A stretch of DNA of 64,000 nucleotides from an uncultured Clostridia bacterium (GTDB lineage: Bacteria; Bacillota; Clostridia; Christensenellales; Borkfalkiaceae). The notes beneath the pieces were generated by a model, which worked only from the letters and a program-made list of their open reading frames with translations, was not told the origin of the DNA and did no database searches. Positions 57,761 to 64,000 of this stretch are shown piece by piece (the stretch's first letter is position 1; every line of letters starts with the position of its first letter). The DNA lies in assembly GCA_944354535.1 (NCBI GenBank), contig CALVPY010000005.1, positions 1-64,000 of the forward strand, in the 5' to 3' direction. A program made the position numbers and the translations under genes.

Positions 57761-58786
57761 ATGGTAAAGATCGTCGTAGACGCGATGGGCGGAGACAACG
57801 CCCCCGAAGAGATCGTAAAGGGCGCGCTTTTGGCGCTTCGGGAACGGGAACATTTTTCCGTCCTCTTCACGGGGGACGAGGCGCGCATCCGCGCCGAACT
57901 TGCAAAGACCCCGCACGACAGTTCGCGCGTGGAGGTAAGGCACTGCACCGAGGAGATCACCAACGACGACGTGCCCACGCACGCCATCCGTTCCAAGCGC
58001 GATTCCTCCCTCGTCGTGGGCATGACGCTCTTGAAGGAAGATCCCGAGGCGGCGGCGTTCGTCTCGGCGGGTTCGACGGGCGCCGTGCTCACGGGCGGCA
58101 TCATGCTCATCGGGCGCATCAAGGGGGTACTTCGCCCCGCGCTCTGCCCGGGCATCCCCAACGTGCGCGGCTCACGGACGCTCCTTTGCGACTGCGGCGC
58201 CAACGCCGAGTGCAAGCCGCAATACCTCGAACAGTTCGCCGTCATGGCGTCCGCTTACGGCAAGGCTGCCTTCCATATGGAGCATCCCCGTGTGGGCTTG
58301 CTCACCAACGGCACCGAAGAGCACAAGGGCGACACCCTGCATCAGGAGGCGCATCAGCTCTTGAAAGCCAACCCCAACATCGAGTTCGCGGGCAACATCG
58401 AAGGGCGCGACATCATGTTCGGCGATGTGGACGTCGCCGTTGCCGACGGCTTCTCGGGCAACATCGCCTTAAAATCGGTGGAAGGCTGCGGCAAGACGGT
58501 CTCCGCCATCTTAAAGCGCGAATTCAAGAAAAATCTTGCCTCCAAGCTCGCATATCTCTGTGCGAGGAAGCAGATCAAGGGGCTTGCGAATATGCTCGAT
58601 TACGCCAAGCTCGGCGGTTCCGTCTTTTTGGGGCTCAAAAAGGTGGTCGTCAAATCGCACGGCTCTTCCAAAGCCAACGCCATCTGCCCCTCCGTCATCC
58701 AGGCGCTCGACGCCTACAATAACCGCCTCGTCGAGACCATCGAGGAGATGCTCACCTCGGGTGCGCTCGAAAAGCAGGATGCGTAA
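57761..58786 (+). CDS. plsX: Phosphate acyltransferase PlsX
   Basis: A 341-residue enzyme converting acyl-ACP to acyl-phosphate for phospholipid synthesis (used by PlsY). It begins VKIVVDAMGGDNAPEEIVKGAL, and has AAFVSAGSTGAVLTGG and NIAGNIEGRDIMFGD-type motifs (here FAGNIEGRDIMFGDVDVAVAD). It overlaps rnc by 8 bases. The fab genes and acpP that often separate plsX from rnc in Firmicutes are absent here. Confidence 0.96.
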   Translation: MVKIVVDAMGGDNAPEEIVKGALLALREREHFSVLFTGDEARIRAELAKTPHDSSRVEVRHCTEEITNDDVPTHAIRSKRDSSLVVGMTLLKEDPEAAAFVSAGSTGAVLTGGIMLIGRIKGVLRPALCPGIPNVRGSRTLLCDCGANAECKPQYLEQFAVMASAYGKAAFHMEHPRVGLLTNGTEEHKGDTLHQEAHQLLKANPNIEFAGNIEGRDIMFGDVDVAVADGFSGNIALKSVEGCGKTVSAILKREFKKNLASKLAYLCARKQIKGLANMLDYAKLGGSVFLGLKKVVVKSHGSSKANAICPSVIQALDAYNNRLVETIEEMLTSGALEKQDA

Positions 58787-59444
58787 CGGCGAAGATCTGA
58801 GCGCGGGCGAACTCGAAGCGGCTCAGCAGGCGATCGGCTATCCTTTTCATGACCTCGAACTTCTGAAGGCGTGCTTCACGCATCGCTCCTATTCCAACAT
58901 CTTCGGCGGGAAGGACAACGAGCGGCTGGAATTTTTGGGCGACGCCGTTTTGGAGCTTGCCATCACCGAAGAGCTCTTCCGCTCCGACGAAAACCGCGAA
59001 GGGGTGCTCACCGAACGGCGGCAGCAGCTCGTCTCGCAGTCCGCGTTGGAAGCGGCTTGCGACAGGGCGGGGCTCATGCGCTTTCTGCGCCATTCGGGCG
59101 GGGAGAAGAACCTCGGCGGCAAGACGCGCTCCAACCTCTTCGAAGCGGTCATCGGGGGCATCTACCTCGACGGCGGCATGGAAGGCGTCCGCCCCTTCTT
59201 AAAGCGCTATCTCATGGTCTGCCCGACGGAAAACTATAGGACGCTTTTGCAGGAATATGTGCAGGAGCGCGAAAAGAGGACGCCCGTCTATTTCACGGAG
59301 GAGCGGGGAGAGGGCTATTTTAGCACCGTCACGGCGCTCGGCGAAAGCGCCGAAGGCTTCGGCGAGAGCAAGAAAGTCGCCGAGACCGCTGCCGCCCGAA
59401 AACTCTATCAAATTCTCACTGCGAGGGACAGCATTGAATTTTAA
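58779..59444 (+). CDS. rnc: Ribonuclease III
   Basis: A 221-residue double-strand-specific endonuclease for rRNA and mRNA processing. The catalytic signature NERLEFLGDAVLELAITEEL is present, followed by the E..AIGGIYLD-type motif (EAVIGGIYLDGG). The C-terminal dsRNA-binding domain begins YRTLLQEYVQEREK. The start ATG 58779 lies inside the plsX 3' end. It overlaps the start of smc. Confidence 0.95.
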   Translation: MRNGEDLSAGELEAAQQAIGYPFHDLELLKACFTHRSYSNIFGGKDNERLEFLGDAVLELAITEELFRSDENREGVLTERRQQLVSQSALEAACDRAGLMRFLRHSGGEKNLGGKTRSNLFEAVIGGIYLDGGMEGVRPFLKRYLMVCPTENYRTLLQEYVQEREKRTPVYFTEERGEGYFSTVTALGESAEGFGESKKVAETAAARKLYQILTARDSIEF

Positions 59445-62400
59445 GGAAATACAGCTCGTGGGGTTCAAGTCGTTTGCCGACAGGACCTCCATCAAATTCG
59501 ACGACGGCGTCACCTGCATCGTCGGCCCGAACGGCTGCGGCAAGAGCAACGTCGCCGACGCCGTCCGCTGGGTGCTCGGCGAGCAGTCGGCAAAGTCGCT
59601 GCGCGGCTCCTCCATGCAGGACGTCATCTTCAACGGCACCGAATCCCGCCGCGCCCTTTCTTACTGCGAAGTGACGCTCGTCTTCGACAACGCTTCGAGG
59701 ATGTTCGATATCGACTACGAGGAAGTTGCCATGACGAGGCGGCTGTATCGCTCGGGCGAGAGCGAATATCTTCTCAACAAGCAGCCCTGCCGCCTCAAAG
59801 ACATCGTCGCCCTTCTGCACGGCGTCGGCATCGGCAAGGAGGGCTATTCCATCATCGGGCAGGGCAAGGTCGAACAGATCATGAACGCCAAGCCCGAAGA
59901 CCGCCGCGCCATCTTCGAAGAGGCGACGGGCGTCATGAAGTTCAAGGCGCAGAAGGGGGAGATCGAGCGGAAGCTCGAAAGCGCGAAGGATAACCTCACC
60001 GTGTTCGTTCAGCGCATGGACGAGGCGGAAAAGCAGCTCCGCCCCCTCGAAAAGCAGGCGGAGACGGCGAAAAAGTACCGCGCCTATTCCGATCAGCTCA
60101 AATACGAAGAGGTCAACACCTATCTTCTCCGCTGCGATAACTTCGCTTACGAGACGGGCAAGCACCGCGACCGCATCCAAAAGGCGGAAGCCCGCCTTCT
60201 TGCCATCCGCCGGGAGACGGACACCCTCGACGAGGAGGAGCGCCTTGCCCGCGAGGAGATCGCCCGCGCCGACGATGCGCTCCGCGCCCTCAACGAAAAG
60301 CTGCGCGATTTCGAAGTGGGGCTCGAGCACAAGAGCGGCGAGGCGCGGCTCATCGGCGAGCGCATCGCCTCCGTCCGCCGCCGCGCCGAACAGGCAAAGC
60401 TCGACGAAGAGGCGTCCTCGGGGCGCATTTCGGAGATCGCCCGCCTTCTTGAGGCGGATAAAAAGAAGACGGCGGAGAATGCCGCGCGCGCCGGGGAGAT
60501 CGAAAAGCAGTGCGAGGAGCTTTCCCGTCAGGTGCGGGAAGCGGAGGCGCATCTCGAAGCGTATGAAAAGATTTCCGACGAAAAGCGCGCCAGCGAGCTT
60601 TCTTCCGTCGAAAACTTAGCGGACGTGCGCGCCAGCGCGGGGAGCCTCTCCGCGCAGAAGACGGCGGCAAGCGAACGCATCGAAGAGGTGCGCACCGCCC
60701 TCGAGCGCGCGGGCGCGAGGAAGCGCGAATTTTCCGAACAGCTCTCCCTCTGCCGCGCGGAGAAGGAGAAGGTCGAAGCCTTCTTTTCTTCGCAGCAAGA
60801 AAAGGAGGAAGAGCTCACCGAAAATCTGCGCGAGCTCGCCCGTTCGGGGCAGAAGCTCTCGCAGGAGTACATCGACTGCAACACCTCCATCGCTAACTAC
60901 ACCAACAACCTCGAATTTTACAAGAACCTCAAAAACCGTTTCGACGGCTACCGCGATTCCGTGCGCAACCTGCAATTGAAGGCGCAGAAGGATCCCGAGC
61001 TCGGCAGCCGCATCAAGGGCGCCATTGCCGACATCGTCTCCACCGAGCAGAAGTTCGAAGTCGCCATCGAGACGGCGTTCGGCGGGGCGATGCAGAACCT
61101 CGTCACCGCCACGGCGGACGACGCGCGTTATCTCATTGAGTATCTGAAACGCACGGGCGGCGGCGTCGTCACTTTCCTGCCCGTCGCCGCCATCCGTCCC
61201 CGCGCCAACAGCGGGGAGATCCGCCGCGCCCTCCGCGAAGAGGGGGCGCTGGGCCTTGCCGACGAGCTCGTCAAATACAATCCCTACTACGGCAACGTCA
61301 TCGGGAACCTGCTCGGCAACACCCTCGTGTGCGACACCATCGCGAGCGCGACCGGGATCGCAAAAAAATACCCGCGCGCCTTCCGCATCGTGACGCTGGA
61401 CGGCGACATCATCGCAACGAGCGGCGCCATGACGGGCGGCTCCAAGCGCAAAGAAAGCGGCAACCTGCTTGCGGGCGAACGCCGCATCAAGGAGTGCGAA
61501 GACGCCATCGCGCGCAAGCGCCTCACGGCGGAAAAGCTCAAAGCGGCGGCAGACGCCTGCGAACAGGAGCGCGCCAAAGCGGAGGCCGCCATCGCCGCCT
61601 TCCGCAGCGAAGTGCAGAAGGAGACCGCCTCCCGCGCCGCCCTCGCGCAGAAGGAGCTCGCGCTCTCCGACCTCATCTCAGACGCCGACCGCGACATGAA
61701 GGAGTACGGCGCGCTGCTTCAGCAGCTCGAACAGAAGGTGGCGGGGCTGGAAAGCGAAGCGCTCTCCGCAGCCGAGAGCGAGGACGTTTTGAACCGCATC
61801 CGCTCGGAGGCGGCCGCCGAAGCCGCCGCCCGCCAGCAGGAGAGCGGGAAGCTCCGCCGTGAGCGCGATGAACTCAATGCGCGCATCGCCGCCCTCCGCG
61901 TGGAGAGCGCGGCGATCGTCTCTGCCCGTGCGGCGGCGGAGGAAAATTTCAGGCGCCTTCAAGACGAGCGCGAAACGCTGCTCGCCCGCATCACGGCCGA
62001 CCGCGAGGAGACAGAACGCACCGCGTCCGAACTTGCCGCCCTCAAAGAGCAGGCGGAAAAAGTGGCGCTCTCCGACGAAGACCGCGCCGCCATCAACGCC
62101 GTCCGCGCCGACATCTCCCGTTCGGAAGAGGAAAAGCGCAAAAAGAGCGCCGAACAGGAAGCGCGTTCGGAGCGCAAGCGCGCCCTTCTTGAAGAGCAGC
62201 AGCAGGAGGACGAGAAGCGGCACAAGAGCGAACTTGAGATCGGCAAAGCGGAAGCCGCGCTCGAAAACATGAAACAGCGCATCGACGAGGCGTACGGCCT
62301 CTCCTATGAGAGCGCGCAGGATATGCGCGACGAAAATTACGACGTCTCGCAGTCCTACAACAACATCAATTCCTTAAAGCGCAAAATTTCCGCGCTCGGG

Positions 62401-63033
62401 CCCGTCAACATGAACGCGGAGGAGGATTACGAGCTCCTCTTCGGCCGCTATTCCGAGATGCAGTCGCAGAAAGAGGATCTCGAAAAGGGCATCTTCGACC
62501 TCACCACCGTCTTAAACGATCTGCGCGACGCCATGCAGAAGCAGTTCGACGAAGGCTTCAACGAGATCAATCAGAATTTCACCGTCATCTTCAAAGAGCT
62601 TTTCGGCGGCGGCAAGGCGGAGATGCAGCTCGACTACACCGACTGCGACGACCCCTTAAACGCGGGCATCGAGATCGTCGCCTGCCCGCCCGGCAAGAAG
62701 CTGACGAAAATTTCCCTGCTCTCGGGCGGCGAGCGCGCGTTCACCGCGATCGCCATCCTCTTCGCCATCCTGAAGTCCCGCCCCATGCCCTTCTGTATCC
62801 TCGACGAGATCGAGGCGGCGCTCGATGAAGCCAACGTCGACCGCTTTGCAAAATACCTGCAGAAGTTCTCCAAAGAGACGCAGTTCATCGTCATCACCCA
62901 CCGCAAGCCCACCATGAACCGCGCCGATACCCTCTTCGGCGTCACGATGGAAGAAAAGGGCGTTTCTAAGATCGTCTCCGTCAAGCTGTCGGAGGTGGAG
63001 GAACGCCTCGGCGGCGACACCGTCATAGCCTGA
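59434..63033 (+). CDS. smc: Chromosome segregation ATPase SMC
   Basis: A 1199-residue SMC of normal length. Walker A GPNGCGKSN is at 31-39. Long coiled coils flank a hinge domain around 520-680 (LGSRIKGAIADIVSTEQKFE; GGAMQNLVTATADDARYLI; DGDIIATSGAMTGGSK). The C-terminal signature LLSGGERAFTAIAILFA and Walker B CILDEIEAALDEAN complete the head. The start is TTG 59434, giving MNFKEIQLVGFKSFADR; it overlaps the last 11 bases of rnc, with GAGGG 6 bases upstream. Any upstream in-frame start would add an rnc-antiframe sequence not seen in SMCs. Acts with ScpA/ScpB in chromosome compaction. Confidence 0.95.
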   Translation: MNFKEIQLVGFKSFADRTSIKFDDGVTCIVGPNGCGKSNVADAVRWVLGEQSAKSLRGSSMQDVIFNGTESRRALSYCEVTLVFDNASRMFDIDYEEVAMTRRLYRSGESEYLLNKQPCRLKDIVALLHGVGIGKEGYSIIGQGKVEQIMNAKPEDRRAIFEEATGVMKFKAQKGEIERKLESAKDNLTVFVQRMDEAEKQLRPLEKQAETAKKYRAYSDQLKYEEVNTYLLRCDNFAYETGKHRDRIQKAEARLLAIRRETDTLDEEERLAREEIARADDALRALNEKLRDFEVGLEHKSGEARLIGERIASVRRRAEQAKLDEEASSGRISEIARLLEADKKKTAENAARAGEIEKQCEELSRQVREAEAHLEAYEKISDEKRASELSSVENLADVRASAGSLSAQKTAASERIEEVRTALERAGARKREFSEQLSLCRAEKEKVEAFFSSQQEKEEELTENLRELARSGQKLSQEYIDCNTSIANYTNNLEFYKNLKNRFDGYRDSVRNLQLKAQKDPELGSRIKGAIADIVSTEQKFEVAIETAFGGAMQNLVTATADDARYLIEYLKRTGGGVVTFLPVAAIRPRANSGEIRRALREEGALGLADELVKYNPYYGNVIGNLLGNTLVCDTIASATGIAKKYPRAFRIVTLDGDIIATSGAMTGGSKRKESGNLLAGERRIKECEDAIARKRLTAEKLKAAADACEQERAKAEAAIAAFRSEVQKETASRAALAQKELALSDLISDADRDMKEYGALLQQLEQKVAGLESEALSAAESEDVLNRIRSEAAAEAAARQQESGKLRRERDELNARIAALRVESAAIVSARAAAEENFRRLQDERETLLARITADREETERTASELAALKEQAEKVALSDEDRAAINAVRADISRSEEEKRKKSAEQEARSERKRALLEEQQQEDEKRHKSELEIGKAEAALENMKQRIDEAYGLSYESAQDMRDENYDVSQSYNNINSLKRKISALGPVNMNAEEDYELLFGRYSEMQSQKEDLEKGIFDLTTVLNDLRDAMQKQFDEGFNEINQNFTVIFKELFGGGKAEMQLDYTDCDDPLNAGIEIVACPPGKKLTKISLLSGGERAFTAIAILFAILKSRPMPFCILDEIEAALDEANVDRFAKYLQKFSKETQFIVITHRKPTMNRADTLFGVTMEEKGVSKIVSVKLSEVEERLGGDTVIA

Positions 63034-63040
63034 CGGCAGC

Positions 63041-63240
63041 TCTTGCGCCCTTTGGCGCTCATCGTCTTTGCAATACGTTCGGTATTGCTGCATCCTCTTC
63101 GCGCCAAATCATCCCAAGATCTGCTCGTCAGGAGCGGCATCTCTTGCGCCTTTTGGCGCTCATCGTCTTTGCAATACGTTCGGTATTGCCGCATCCTCTT
63201 CGCGCCAAATCATCCCAAGATCTGCTCGTCAGGGGCGGCA
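63041..63240. repeat. 101-bp tandem duplication between smc and ftsY
   Basis: TCTTGCGCC...GGCGC, CAATACGTTCGGTATTG palindrome and GCGCCAAATCATCCCAAGAT repeated with period 101 (63041 and 63142), nearly identical. It contains no gene. The smc-ftsY spacer is 233 bases because of it. Confidence 0.9.
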
Positions 63241-63266
63241 GCAACGACCTATCAAAGGAGCCAACC

Positions 63267-64000
63267 ATGAGTTTATTCGGAAAGATCAAAGACGCCCTGA
63301 AAAAGACGCGCGAAGGCGTCTCGACCAAGCTGCGCCTGCTGTTTGCCAAAAATAAGCTGGGCGAGGAATTTTACGACGAGCTCGAAGAGATCCTCATCTC
63401 TGCCGACGTCTCCGTGCGCACGGCGGAAGAGGTCGTCGAGGAAGTCAGAGAGGAGGCGATCGGCGGCAAGGTCAAAGACCAGGCGTTCGTCACCGACCTT
63501 TTGAAGGACATCCTCGAAGAAAAGCTCGAAGAAGCCCCCGTTCCCGAAATAAAATATCCCTGCGTCATCATGTTCGTGGGGGTCAACGGCGTCGGTAAGA
63601 CGACGACCATCGGCAAAGTCGCAAACTATTTCGTTTCACAGAAAAAGAGCGTTACCGTGGCGGCGGCGGATACCTTCCGCGCGGCGGCGAGCGATCAGCT
63701 CTCCGTCTGGGCGGAGCGCGCCAACGTGCGCATCGTCAAGCACGAGGAAGGGAGCGACCCTTCCGCGGTCATCTTCGACGCGCTCTCGTCTGCCAAGGCG
63801 CGGGGGACGGACGTCGTCCTCGTCGATACGGCGGGGCGGCTGCATGTCAAGGAAAATCTCATGAAGGAGCTTCAGAAGATGGACCGCGTAGTGACGCGCG
63901 AATTCCCCGAAGCGCAGTTCCTGAAATTTTTGGTGCTCGACGCGACGACGGGGCAGAACGCCGTCTCGCAGGCGCGCGTCTTCGACGAAGCGGTGGAACT
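63267..64000 (+). CDS. ftsY: Signal recognition particle receptor FtsY (3' end outside window)
   Basis: SRP receptor GTPase for co-translational membrane targeting. The helical N domain begins MSLFGKIKDALKKTREGVST. The G domain shows G1 GVNGVGKTTTIGK, ADTFRAAASDQL and G3 DTAGRLHVKENLM. The acidic A domain is essentially absent, as in many Firmicutes. AAGGAG precedes the ATG. The reading frame is open to the end of the window. Confidence 0.95.
   Translation, partial: MSLFGKIKDALKKTREGVSTKLRLLFAKNKLGEEFYDELEEILISADVSVRTAEEVVEEVREEAIGGKVKDQAFVTDLLKDILEEKLEEAPVPEIKYPCVIMFVGVNGVGKTTTIGKVANYFVSQKKSVTVAAADTFRAAASDQLSVWAERANVRIVKHEEGSDPSAVIFDALSSAKARGTDVVLVDTAGRLHVKENLMKELQKMDRVVTREFPEAQFLKFLVLDATTGQNAVSQARVFDEAVE

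Overview
The window is a compact, high-GC stretch of a chromosome from an endospore-forming, anaerobic-type Firmicute of the class Clostridia, probably an uncultured gut lineage. The support is indirect but consistent. It has sporulation genes (spoIIR, a spoIIQ-like M23 gene, a ywmB-like gene, an RsfA-like regulator, sleB-ypeB). It also has pyruvate formate-lyase with its radical-SAM activase under a ZTP (pfl) riboswitch, a T-box on leuA, an L10 leader, the rpmG-secE-nusG-rplKAJL order, and an EndoA-type MazF. Promoters look like ordinary sigma-A sites with 17-bp spacers. No prophage, CRISPR array or large conjugative island is visible.

Layout. 1-3 kb: 3' part of serS, an exonuclease-BRCT protein and RsmF. 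3.2-6.7 kb: a 1168-residue surface lipoprotein. 6.9-7.7 kb: a two-gene TSUP exporter. 7.8-10.9 kb: ppx/gppA-maf-mreB-like operon. 11-14.6 kb: ZTP-riboswitch operon pflA, thioredoxin-like gene, pflB core and a separate glycyl-radical subunit. 14.6-16.6 kb: repeat mosaic around an XRE regulator pair. 16.7-26.2 kb: PTS IIC with an attenuator-like leader, phospholipase-like protein, MFS transporter, EF-G paralogue, BspA-like lipoprotein, TtcA-like enzyme and SLC13 permease. 26.3-30.7 kb: repeat-rich zone with a DUF559 gene framed by repeats, a 116-bp tandem triplication, a MATE-cytidylate kinase-like fusion, a deaminase, an acetyltransferase and tRNA-Arg(CCG) followed by tandem truncated copies. 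30.7-38.6 kb: mnmA, spoIIR, sleB-ypeB, prmA-rsmE-mtaB and a HIT protein. 39-45 kb: ywmB-like and spoIIQ-like genes, the ribosomal protein/secE/nusG cluster and a cyclophilin lipoprotein. 45-57.6 kb: unknown gene and RsfA-like regulator, a RuvX-DUF1292 fusion, Fur, T-box leuA, GntR-ABC, citrate synthase, a ParE/Phd toxin-antitoxin pair, GNAT, MazF and a CDF transporter. 57.7-64 kb: plsX-rnc-smc-ftsY (ftsY runs off the end).

The most interesting signals are regulatory. (1) Four putative forespore genes (spoIIR, ywmB-like, spoIIQ-like, rsfA-like) share an upstream GTATA-N15-GTCNANNA motif, a candidate lineage-specific sigma-F promoter. At spoIIR and the ywmB-like gene the motif sits so that transcription would begin inside a terminator-like hairpin whose 3' arm is the ribosome binding site. 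Read-through RNA would be terminated or masked, while RNA from the forespore start would be translatable. (2) Pyruvate formate-lyase is split: the catalytic core ends before the glycyl-radical domain, which is a separate 78-residue gene with its own strong ribosome binding site. (3) At least six genes have a sigma-A -10 box 7-10 bases before the ATG and no Shine-Dalgarno, which predicts leaderless mRNAs. (4) A DUF559 nuclease-like ORF takes its Shine-Dalgarno and start from one copy of the intergenic repeat and its stop from another. All functional statements are read from sequence and family knowledge; nothing was searched or computed externally.
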